NCBI RefSeq assembly: GCF_015679185.1
Contig: NZ_CP064939.1
Location: forward strand, 4,526,001 to 4,590,000
Length of the DNA stretch: 64,000 bases
Reading direction: 5' to 3'
From: Pedobacter endophyticus
GTDB lineage: Bacteria > Bacteroidota > Bacteroidia > Sphingobacteriales > Sphingobacteriaceae
Under the pieces are notes generated by a model. It had not been told where the DNA came from, did no database searches, and worked only from the letters and a program-made list of their open reading frames with translations. A program made the position numbers and the translations under genes. Position 1 is the stretch's first letter; each line of letters opens with the position of its first letter. This document shows, piece after piece, positions 36,338 to 43,230 of the stretch.

Positions 36338-36793
36338 ATGAGTAAAGCAATAATTAAAACCGAAAAAGGTGATATGACTGTTGAGTTCTTCGAACAAGAT
36401 GCTCCGAAAGCAGTTGCAAACTTTAAAAAATTAGCCAACGAAGGCTTTTACGACGGTGTAACTTTTCACCGTGTAATTCCTGATTTTATGGTTCAAACCG
36501 GCTGTCCAAATTCAAAAGAAGGTGCAACCGGAATGCCGGGCACAGGTGGCCCAGGCTACAAGATCGATTGCGAATTAACTGGCGAAAACCAATATCACGA
36601 TCGTGGCGTATTGTCAATGGCACATGCAGGTCGCAATACCGGAGGTTCTCAGTTTTTCATTTGCCACAGCAGAACAAACACTGCGCACTTAGATCGCAAC
36701 CATACTGTTTTTGGAAAAGCCGTTGAAAATGTAGATCTTGTTGACGACATCCGTCAGGGAGATAAAATTTTAGGAATCGAAATTATTGATTAA
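36338..36793 (+). CDS. Cyclophilin-type peptidyl-prolyl isomerase
   Basis: A cytoplasmic protein of 151 residues with no signal peptide. Cyclophilins catalyse cis-trans isomerisation of prolyl bonds. Active-site blocks are present: FHRVIPDFMVQTGCP (His-Arg and Phe-Met-Gln), GVLSMAHAGRNTGGSQFFICH and LDRNHTVFGKAVE. The length and the short N-terminus fit PpiB-type bacterial enzymes. A TATTTTTG box at 36282-36289 lies upstream without a clear TTG partner. The 3' end runs into a periodic repeat. Confidence 0.95.
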   Translation: MSKAIIKTEKGDMTVEFFEQDAPKAVANFKKLANEGFYDGVTFHRVIPDFMVQTGCPNSKEGATGMPGTGGPGYKIDCELTGENQYHDRGVLSMAHAGRNTGGSQFFICHSRTNTAHLDRNHTVFGKAVENVDLVDDIRQGDKILGIEIID

Positions 36794-36797
36794 AATT

Positions 36798-36960
36798 AGA
36801 TATGAGATACCAGATTTGAGATATGAGGTTTGCTCAGCCTCACATCTCGTTTCTCACATCATTTAAATAATTAAACAATTGATTTGAGACAATGGATATG
36901 AGGTTTGAGAATTTTCTCACAGCTCACATCGCACATCTCAATTCTCACATCTCAAAAAAA
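36798..36960. repeat. Periodic inverted repeat before the DUF5606 gene
   Basis: Units such as GAGATATGAGG and TTTGAGA on one side and CTCACATCTC on the other fill the space from the isomerase stop to the next start. The two orientations can pair into a long imperfect hairpin. Confidence 0.65.
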
Positions 36961-36961
36961 T

Positions 36962-37504
36962 ATGAACTTAAGAGGAATTGTTGCCGTTTCTGGTAGACCA
37001 GGTTTGTTTAAACTGGTTGGGCAAAATAAAGTGGGTTACATTTTAGAAAGCCTTGATGCGCAGAAAACTAAAATTGTCGCCAACATAACCAATACCAAAC
37101 TGGCTTCGTTAGAAGATATTACCGTTTACGGCGAAGAGGACGAAATTAAATTGGCCGATATTTTCGCCAACATTTCTGCCAAGGGATCTACTCCTGATTT
37201 AAAAGACAACTTGCGTCCTTATTTTTTGGAAGTTGCTCCCGGCCATGATCAAGAAAAGGTGTATGCTTCTGATATGAAGAAGATTATTACCTGGTATACT
37301 ATCTTAAAAGATTTGCCGCTTTTTACCGAGGATGCTCCTGAAACACCAGGAACGCCCGCAGAGGTGAAATTGGCAGAGGAAAAAGCAGTTGCCGATAAGA
37401 AAACAAAATCTGCTGCCGCTAAAGGTTCAGGTAATGCAAAAGCAACTACCAAAACTTCAGCTCCGGCCAAAAAAGCAAACATGACAAGTAAAAAAGGCGT
37501 TTAA
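36962..37504 (+). CDS. DUF5606-type conserved protein
   Basis: From the ATG at 36962 (MNLRGIVAVSGRPGLFKLVGQ) the protein is 180 residues; the longer frame from 36905 reads through the repeat and is rejected. The N-terminal 130 residues are compact and conserved in type (KVGYILESLDAQKTKIVAN, ITVYGEEDEIKLADIFANI, YASDMKKIITWYTILKDLPLF), and the C-terminal 45 are a Lys/Ala/Thr-rich disordered tail (KTKSAAAKGSGNAKATTKTS). I recognise it as the Bacteroidota DUF5606 family, whose role I do not know. The basic tail suggests binding to nucleic acid or ribosomes (inference). Followed by a strong terminator. Confidence 0.8.
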   Translation: MNLRGIVAVSGRPGLFKLVGQNKVGYILESLDAQKTKIVANITNTKLASLEDITVYGEEDEIKLADIFANISAKGSTPDLKDNLRPYFLEVAPGHDQEKVYASDMKKIITWYTILKDLPLFTEDAPETPGTPAEVKLAEEKAVADKKTKSAAAKGSGNAKATTKTSAPAKKANMTSKKGV

Positions 37505-37526
37505 AGCTCCTTTATTTTACGATTTG

Positions 37527-37557
37527 AAACACCAGGTATTTTATCTGGTGTTTTTTT
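37527..37557 (+). terminator. Terminator after the DUF5606 gene
   Basis: AAACACCAG and CTGGTGTTT form a 9-base stem with a 9-base loop, followed by a T run. It also lies just after the stop of the small reverse gene at 37564-37686. Confidence 0.85.
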
Positions 37558-37563
37558 ATGCCT

Positions 37564-37686
37564 TTAAAAGAAATAATATAGCAAAGCAACAATGATCAAA
37601 GCAATAACCATGCTTATCCAAAACACTTTGTTGCTACCACTTTGGTTACTTTTAAATCGGTAATTGCGTTTATATTTATCGTACAT
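37564..37686 (-). CDS. 40-residue single-pass membrane protein
   Basis: A short frame from the ATG at 37686 encodes 40 residues: a basic, polar N-terminus (MYDKYKRNYRFKSNQSGSNK) and a single hydrophobic helix (VFWISMVIALIIVALLYYFF) running to the stop. The positive-inside layout predicts a cytoplasmic N-terminus. It lies between the DUF5606 terminator and the toxin gene. The clean composition favours a real gene, but no family is recognised and it could be a chance frame. Confidence 0.5.
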   Translation of the reverse strand: MYDKYKRNYRFKSNQSGSNKVFWISMVIALIIVALLYYFF

Positions 37687-37769
37687 ATTATTGGTTTTTA
37701 TTAGTTAATGATGGTTAGAAAGCGGTTATTCCATAAGAAAACCGTTGGTTTATAAAAATTCGTTTTTTG

Positions 37770-38045
37770 CTATTGGTCGTAATGAAACCGACATTGAACA
37801 ATGGCACACTTTTGGTCTTTACCTTTAATTCCCGATACTTGGTAAACTAAGCGATGTTCCCCTGTAATGCGCCTCGACCAAAAGCCTTTTAAATTATATT
37901 TCAATGGTTCTGGCTTTCCCATACCGTGAAAAGGGGTTCTTTTTATTTTCTTCAGTAATTCTCTAATTTTTTTTTCTACCTCCCGGTCATTATCCAACCA
38001 ATATTCAAATTCCTCCCAGCCCTCAATTGTAAATACAATATCCAT
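37770..38045 (-). CDS. yoeB: YoeB-type toxin (ribosome-dependent mRNA endonuclease)
   Basis: A protein of 91 residues. YoeB cleaves mRNA in the ribosomal A site. The family core is clear: KIRELLKKIKRTPFHGMGKPEPLKYNLKGFWSRRITGEHRLVYQV, with the catalytic Arg in SRRIT, and the C-terminal CRFHYDQ carries the His-Tyr pair of the active site (usual CRYHY). A short insertion (SGIKGKDQKCAIVQ) makes it a few residues longer than the 84-residue E. coli protein. It begins 17 bases after the antitoxin stop, so the two form one operon. Confidence 0.94.
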   Translation of the reverse strand: MDIVFTIEGWEEFEYWLDNDREVEKKIRELLKKIKRTPFHGMGKPEPLKYNLKGFWSRRITGEHRLVYQVSGIKGKDQKCAIVQCRFHYDQ

Positions 38046-38062
38046 CTTTCTACATCAACTGT

Positions 38063-38323
38063 TTAATCTTCTTCTAAGGAAAATGATCTTACATTATCCT
38101 GCTTTAAGCTTTCAATGGAGCGTTCTAATCTTTTACGGTTTGCCTCGGTTGACAACAGATGCGCTGTTTCTGTAAGTGTATTATACTCTTTTATTGAAAT
38201 CACAACAACAGCATCGTTTTCGTTGTTGTTTCGAGGTATAATCAGAACATCTTCCGTAGTGCTTACTTCATCGAAATAAGTTTTCATATTTGTTCGAAGT
38301 GATGAAATGGTTACTGCTTTCAT
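38063..38323 (-). CDS. yefM: YefM-type antitoxin
   Basis: A Phd/YefM-family antitoxin of 86 residues, encoded first in the operon as usual. The N-terminal DNA-binding and dimer fold has ISSLRTNMKTYFDEVSTTEDVLIIPR and DAVVVISIKEYNTLTETAHLLS. The acidic C-terminus (ERSIESLKQDNVRSFSLEED) would wrap and block YoeB. Upstream is a regular array of GTAC cores fitting autoregulation. Confidence 0.94.
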   Translation of the reverse strand: MKAVTISSLRTNMKTYFDEVSTTEDVLIIPRNNNENDAVVVISIKEYNTLTETAHLLSTEANRKRLERSIESLKQDNVRSFSLEED

Positions 38324-38341
38324 AATTATTATAATTTAACG

Positions 38342-38369
38342 TACTTGCTAACGTACGTTTAAAAGTACG
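38342..38369. promoter_or_regulatory. Probable YefM-YoeB operator
   Basis: Three GTAC cores at 38342-38345, 38354-38357 and 38366-38369 are spaced exactly 12 bases apart, 19-46 bases upstream of the yefM start. YefM operators in E. coli use TGTACA cores at 12-base centre spacing as I recall; here there are three sites instead of two. Confidence 0.65.
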
Positions 38370-38470
38370 CTCTGTCAAGTTTTTTTTCCAAGGGGAGAGA
38401 CGTAGTTAATGATTTGTAACCATAAACAATGCTTCCTTTAAACTGTTAATTGCAAATTGCCCACTAGCAA

Positions 38471-38944
38471 TTAAGCATGATGATAAGGTTCGCCCTTTAA
38501 TATACTAAATCCCCGGTACAATTGCTCTACAAAAAACAAACGAATCATTTGGTGAGAGAAAGTCATGTCAGATAATGAGAGCATGCCATTCGCCCGTTTG
38601 TAGATACTTTCATCGAAACCATATGGCCCGCCAATGATGAAAATTAAATGCTGAACGCTACCTACCATTTGTTTATTCAGGTAAGCCGAAAATGCAACAG
38701 ACGTATATTTCTTCCCTTTTTCATCCAATAAAATTACAACATCACCATTGTTGATTTGTTTATGCAATAATTCTGCTTCTTTGGCTTTTTGCTGCGCTTC
38801 GCTCAGGTTTTTAACATTTTTAACATCCGGTATTGCTAAAAAATTGAAGTTTATATAATGTTTAAGCCGATTGATATACTTCTCAATTCCTTCTATAAGG
38901 TACTTGTCTTCCGTTTTGCCAATTGCAATTAAGGTAATCTTCAT
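38471..38944 (-). CDS. rlmH: 23S rRNA pseudouridine-1915 N3-methyltransferase
   Basis: A SPOUT-class methyltransferase of 157 residues, formerly YbeA, which methylates pseudouridine 1915 of 23S rRNA using AdoMet. Family signatures are MKITLIAIGKTEDKYLIEGIEKYINRL at the start, VILLDEKGKKYTSVAFSAYL, the knot motif LIFIIGGPYGFDESIYKRAN, and a terminal LYRGFSILKGEPYHHA. Complete, with the usual length. Confidence 0.97.
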   Translation of the reverse strand: MKITLIAIGKTEDKYLIEGIEKYINRLKHYINFNFLAIPDVKNVKNLSEAQQKAKEAELLHKQINNGDVVILLDEKGKKYTSVAFSAYLNKQMVGSVQHLIFIIGGPYGFDESIYKRANGMLSLSDMTFSHQMIRLFFVEQLYRGFSILKGEPYHHA

Positions 38945-39076
38945 CTAATAATTTGCCTATCTTTATGGTTTTGAGATTCAAACTTAGAAAAAATGTGAGC
39001 GATTAAGGACACGAATTGAAAATAGTCTGCGACGCTGCATTTTGAAGCTTTTCAAAAACATATAAAAGCCACACCC

Positions 39077-40891
39077 ATGTCGATAACGCCATCAGAAATT
39101 TTATCAGATTATAACCTAAAAATACAAACTGCTGAAGCAAATATTGAGGTAACAAAACGAAGCATAGATCACCTTTCGCTTGTGAGGATTGGACTGTTTC
39201 TGGCCGAAATACTTTTCTTCGTTTTACTGCTAAACTCCGCCGACAATGGTTGGCGCATACTGGTTCAAATCGGTTTAATTGTGCCCATCGTTGTGTTTGT
39301 AATTATTGTACGCAAACAAAGTATACTCGATCGAAAAATCGAATACCAGAAGCAATTGCTGTGGGTGTATCAAAACGAATGGAATGTTATTAACGGCGAA
39401 CAAAACGGATATGATAACGGATCGAAGTTCGAATCGGAAAGCCATCCATATACTTCCGATCTTGATATTTTTGGCCAATCTTCACTGTTCGCATTGGTTA
39501 ATCGCTGCAATACCGTTGTAGGGAATTTGCTGTTAGCGCAAAAGCTTGCTAATAAAACCGATCCGTCAGCTATTTTGATGCGTCAGGAGGCAATATTAGA
39601 AATTCACGATAAGATACAGCATACGTTCGATTTCAGGGCCAATTTACACGCACACGACGCAGGCAAAATTGAGCAAATAAAAGAACAATTAAAATTTAAG
39701 CTCGGCGAACAACTGGCCTTTGTTCGGGGGCCTTTATTAAAATCCTATGTTGCAATTGCACCATTTATTTCGCTGGTACTTATTGCCGCGGCCCTATTTT
39801 TCAGCACTATTTTTTGGAAATTGCTTGTGCTGTTTCTTGTTGGCCACATTGGGCTTAACGTAATGTTAAATGCCAAAATAAATTTGGTGTTCTATAGCTT
39901 TGGTGGCAGCTCAAACCTTTTAAACAGTTATGCCAGTGCAATTCGCTGGGCCGAAACGCAAGATTGGAAAAGCAATTATATCACTAAACTATTCGATTCC
40001 AGAGTTCCTGTAAGCCGCGAGATTAAAAGTCTCTCTAAAGTGATCCAAAATTTCGACGCCCGATTAAATATTCTCGTAGGTGGTATTTTAAACGGGCTTT
40101 TTCTTTGGGATTTAAGGTGCTGTATCAATCTTGATAAATGGCATCGATCATCATCAAGCGATGTCGTTTCGGGCCTTAACCACCTGGGCGATTTTGAGGA
40201 ACTGATCTCTTTTGCTACAACCGCCTATAACCAGCCCGACTGGTGCATGCCAGAGATAACAGATCAGTTTGCCCTAGCTGCCGAAGCGCTTGGGCACCCA
40301 CTTATTTCGCCAAACATTCGGGTAAATAACAGTTTTGGGGTTGAAACAGCGCCCACGGTAGATATTATAACAGGCTCAAACATGGCCGGCAAAAGTACAT
40401 TTTTACGCACGCTTGGCATTAATATGGTTTTGGCTTATGCCGGTGCCCCCGTTTGTGCAAAAAAGATGCGACTTTCGGTTTTTGCGCTCAATACTTACAT
40501 GCGTATCAAGGATTCATTGAACGAAAGCACCTCAACATTTAAGGCGGAACTTAACCGGTTAAAGATGATTTTGGATCATGTTGTAAACGATAAAGATACC
40601 TTCGTACTAATCGATGAAATGTTGCGTGGTACCAATAGCCGCGATAAATATTTGGGCTCGAAAGTGTTTGTTGAAAAGCTTATCGCCGAAAAAACGCCGG
40701 CGCTTTTTGCAACGCACGATCTGCAGCTCGCCGATTTAAAAGAAGACCACCCAAAAACCTTGCGGAACTTCCATTTCGATATTTCGATAATACAAGGCGA
40801 AATGAAGTTCGATTATAAATTAAAACAGGGGCCTTGCTCAACATTTAACGCAGCGATTTTATTGAAAGAGATTGGACTAGCTTTGGATTAA
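39077..40891 (+). CDS. Membrane-anchored MutS-like ATPase
   Basis: A protein of 604 residues. The C-terminal 190 are a MutS ATPase domain: Walker A TGSNMAGKSTFLRTLG (Lys439), the ST-rich DSLNESTSTFKAELNRLK, Walker B FVLIDEMLRGTNSRDKYLG and an ALFATHDLQLADL His switch. The mismatch-recognition domain (Phe-x-Glu) and the connector are absent. Two hydrophobic pairs, about 38-54 with 60-78 and 224-243 with 246-262, suggest a membrane protein with the ATPase in the cytoplasm. It is therefore unlikely to be a mismatch-repair MutS; its role is unknown. Single gene, not linked to mutL. Confidence 0.88.
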   Translation: MSITPSEILSDYNLKIQTAEANIEVTKRSIDHLSLVRIGLFLAEILFFVLLLNSADNGWRILVQIGLIVPIVVFVIIVRKQSILDRKIEYQKQLLWVYQNEWNVINGEQNGYDNGSKFESESHPYTSDLDIFGQSSLFALVNRCNTVVGNLLLAQKLANKTDPSAILMRQEAILEIHDKIQHTFDFRANLHAHDAGKIEQIKEQLKFKLGEQLAFVRGPLLKSYVAIAPFISLVLIAAALFFSTIFWKLLVLFLVGHIGLNVMLNAKINLVFYSFGGSSNLLNSYASAIRWAETQDWKSNYITKLFDSRVPVSREIKSLSKVIQNFDARLNILVGGILNGLFLWDLRCCINLDKWHRSSSSDVVSGLNHLGDFEELISFATTAYNQPDWCMPEITDQFALAAEALGHPLISPNIRVNNSFGVETAPTVDIITGSNMAGKSTFLRTLGINMVLAYAGAPVCAKKMRLSVFALNTYMRIKDSLNESTSTFKAELNRLKMILDHVVNDKDTFVLIDEMLRGTNSRDKYLGSKVFVEKLIAEKTPALFATHDLQLADLKEDHPKTLRNFHFDISIIQGEMKFDYKLKQGPCSTFNAAILLKEIGLALD

Positions 40892-41072
40892 CACGTTGCG
40901 ATAACCATAAAACGGAGTGCTGAAAGATACCATGCGGTTTGAGCAACTTTAATAGGCACCAGGTTTAAGGTGATAACTTAATAATGGAGTTTTGAGCATG
41001 AAGCGCTTAAAACATAACTTGTTAATTTTCACTTAACATTAAACTTGCAACTTACGCTCATCAATTTATAAA

Positions 41073-42410
41073 ATGATAAAATCCAGTGATTTCGGTGCTG
41101 ATTTTTTGTGGGGAGTTGCTGTTGCAGCTGCTCAAATAGAAGGAGCTGCGGCCGATTATGGCAAAGGTCCGTCCATTTGGGATACATTTTCGGCCAAAAG
41201 CGGTAAAATTAAAAAAGGTCACAAACCGAATCCATCCTGCGATTTTTATCATAAATACATCGAAGATATTGCCCTTGTTAAACATTTAGGTTTCGGTGTA
41301 TTCAGGTTTTCTATTGCCTGGACAAGAATATTTCCGCTCGGTCGAGGAGAAATTAACCAGCAAGGCGTGCGTTTTTATCATGACGTAATTGATGAATGTT
41401 TATTGCAGGGCATTGTTCCTTACGTTACCCTCTACCATTGGGATTTGCCGCAGGCACTCGAGGATGAGGGCGGGTGGACGAGTTTTAGTATCAATGAAGC
41501 GTTTAATGGGTTTGTAAAGTTCTGCGCAGTAGAATTTGGTGATAAAGTCAAAAATTGGATCGTACTGAACGAGCCTTTCGGATACACCTCGCTCGGGTAC
41601 ATGTTAGGCGTTCATGCGCCAGGCAAAACAGGTTTAAGCAACTTTTTTCCCGCTGTTTTACATACGGCATTGGCACAAGCAGACGGGGGCAATATTCTCC
41701 GATCGGAGATAAGAAATGCCAATATCGGGACCACTTATTCATGTTCTGAGATTTTGCCTTATACACAAAGCGATGACGACTTGCTGGCGGCCAAACGGGT
41801 GGATTGTTTAATAAACCGCCTCTTTGTAGAACCGGCGCTAGGAATGGGATTTCCAAGTGCGGATTGGGATTTACTAGAGAAATTTCAGATTGAATATGGC
41901 ACGTGGCGATTAAATAACAGGATGAAATTCGATTTTGATTTTATCGGTCTTCAAAATTATTTTCCGCTTACGGTAAAGTACAATGCTTTTATTCCTGTAA
42001 TACAGGCATGGGAGGTTAAAGCAAAAAGTAGAAAAAAACCGCATACCGCCATGGGCTGGGAGGTTAACGCAGCTAGTTTTTACAACATTATTAAGCAGTT
42101 TGCCGCCTATCCGAACATCAACAACATTATGATTACCGAAAACGGCGCAGCGTATCACGACAAAGTAGCTGACGGGAACATTGTAGATACCGAAAGAATC
42201 GAATATTATAAACTGTATTTAGCGGCGTTATTGAAGGCGAAAAATGAAGGGATAGCCATCACGGGCTACATGGCATGGACGCTGATGGATAATTTTGAAT
42301 GGGCCGAGGGCTATAACGCCAGGTTTGGATTGGTACATACTGATTTCAAAACGCTAAAACGAACCATCAAATATTCGGGCCATTGGTGGCATGAGTTTTT
42401 GAAGAATTAA
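41073..42410 (+). CDS. GH1 beta-glucosidase
   Basis: A protein of 445 residues with no signal peptide, so cytoplasmic. GH1 enzymes hydrolyse beta-glucosides or related beta-glycosides with retention. Start motif FLWGVAVAAAQIEGAAADYGKGPSIWD, the acid/base Glu167 in NWIVLNEPFGY, the nucleophile Glu356 in IMITENGAA, and the C-terminal WTLMDNFEWAEGYNARFGLVHTDF are all present. RFSIAWTRIFPLG is also typical. It probably processes imported disaccharides. Single gene. Confidence 0.95.
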   Translation: MIKSSDFGADFLWGVAVAAAQIEGAAADYGKGPSIWDTFSAKSGKIKKGHKPNPSCDFYHKYIEDIALVKHLGFGVFRFSIAWTRIFPLGRGEINQQGVRFYHDVIDECLLQGIVPYVTLYHWDLPQALEDEGGWTSFSINEAFNGFVKFCAVEFGDKVKNWIVLNEPFGYTSLGYMLGVHAPGKTGLSNFFPAVLHTALAQADGGNILRSEIRNANIGTTYSCSEILPYTQSDDDLLAAKRVDCLINRLFVEPALGMGFPSADWDLLEKFQIEYGTWRLNNRMKFDFDFIGLQNYFPLTVKYNAFIPVIQAWEVKAKSRKKPHTAMGWEVNAASFYNIIKQFAAYPNINNIMITENGAAYHDKVADGNIVDTERIEYYKLYLAALLKAKNEGIAITGYMAWTLMDNFEWAEGYNARFGLVHTDFKTLKRTIKYSGHWWHEFLKN

Positions 42411-42529
42411 GACGGGTTGCCCAAAGACACCTCGGTAGGTGAGCTATCGAATGGTGCTCGGTAAAAAGAAAAAAATCATAACCACCTGTTAAAGAGGTAG
42501 AAATTTAAACCGTGTTGCGTTTTTATGAT

Positions 42530-42560
42530 TGAACTTTGGCGCTTTAAATATGTAAATTGC
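42530..42560 (+). promoter_or_regulatory. Probable promoter of the DUF2007 gene
   Basis: TTG at 42530-42532, a 21-base spacer and TAAATTG at 42554-42560, a near match to TAnnTTTG, immediately before the ATG at 42565. This would give an almost leaderless transcript. Confidence 0.45.
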
Positions 42561-42564
42561 CTGC

Positions 42565-42996
42565 ATGAATGATAGAACGACAGTCTATAGCACTTACTAT
42601 AATCCGATGGAAGCCAATATAATCAGGGCAAAGCTTGAAGATTCAGGGTTTGCATGTTTCCTTGCAGATGAAAATGTTGCCACGCTAAATCCGTTGTATA
42701 ATCAAGCTATTGGTGGCGTTAAGCTAGTTGTTTTTGAGCGAGATGTTGAGGCAATTAACCAGTTATTGCAAGAAGATAGTGGTGAATCTCTCGATTTGGA
42801 AACGTCAGAATTTGCTCATGTTGAGGCTACAAATGTTGTTTGTGGACGATGCGGTTCAAAGAATGTAGGTTTCGGCCTGGCAACAAAACAGAAGCATGGC
42901 CTTTTTGCGATCATACTTTCGTTCCTAACATTTACAACTCCGGCTTTTGCTAAAAAATGCCACCATTGCTACGATTGTGATTTCGAATTTGAATGA
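42565..42996 (+). CDS. DUF2007 domain protein with C-terminal zinc ribbon
   Basis: A protein of 143 residues. Residues 5-70 form a DUF2007 (putative signal-transducing) domain: TVYSTYYNPMEANIIRAKLEDSGFACFLADEN and GGVKLVVFERDVEAINQLL. The C-terminus has two Cys pairs, CGRCGSKNVG (about 92-101) and CHHCYDCDFEFE, forming a likely four-Cys zinc ribbon. Between them is a hydrophobic stretch (LFAIILSFLTFTTPAFA) that may be a short membrane segment. A regulatory or adaptor role is implied by the domain name only. Confidence 0.75.
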   Translation: MNDRTTVYSTYYNPMEANIIRAKLEDSGFACFLADENVATLNPLYNQAIGGVKLVVFERDVEAINQLLQEDSGESLDLETSEFAHVEATNVVCGRCGSKNVGFGLATKQKHGLFAIILSFLTFTTPAFAKKCHHCYDCDFEFE

Positions 42997-43010
42997 GGAT
43001 TAATTTATAT

Positions 43011-43097
43011 CCGTCGGCTGAAGCCAGACGGCAAAGTAAAATAGGCATGACAGTCAGTCTAATTTGTAAACTCATTGCCGTTGGTTTCAACCAACGG
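43011..43097. repeat. Palindromes of the CCGTYGG family
   Basis: CCGTCGGCTGAAGCCAGACGG at 43011-43031 and CCGTTGG-TTTCAA-CCAACGG at 43078-43097, the latter preceded by TCATTG. A sister copy with compensating changes lies at 59769-59788. Confidence 0.75.
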
Positions 43098-43110
43098 AGC
43101 TGTAAACAAA

Positions 43111-43148
43111 AAAAATCCCGTTTTGATTTTACTTAAAACGGGATTTTT
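43111..43148 (-). terminator. Terminator between convergent DUF2007 and aconitase genes
   Basis: A perfect 14-base stem (AAAAATCCCGTTTT and its complement) around a 10-base loop, with A/T runs on both outer sides, so bidirectional. The stem core AATCCCGTT is shared with the terminator at 33837-33871. Confidence 0.85.
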
Positions 43149-43192
43149 GTGAAGAGATTGCTTCGTGCCTCGCAATGACGGGGATAGGAAAC

Positions 43193-43230
43193 CTTTCTGC
43201 TTTAGTCTTTTAGCTTTGCGCTTTCGCTGC
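43193..43230. repeat. CTTT-unit repeat overlapping the aconitase stop codon
   Basis: Units CTTTCTG, CTTTAGT, CTTTTAG, CTTTGCG and CTTTCGC. The first 25 bases are identical to 17465-17489. On the reverse strand the aconitase stop (TAA) and its last codons AKAQS lie inside the repeat. Confidence 0.7.

Noticed and set aside
36905..36961. Upstream extension of the DUF5606 protein
   Set aside because: The added residues come from the periodic repeat; the conserved start is MNLRGIVAVSG at 36962.
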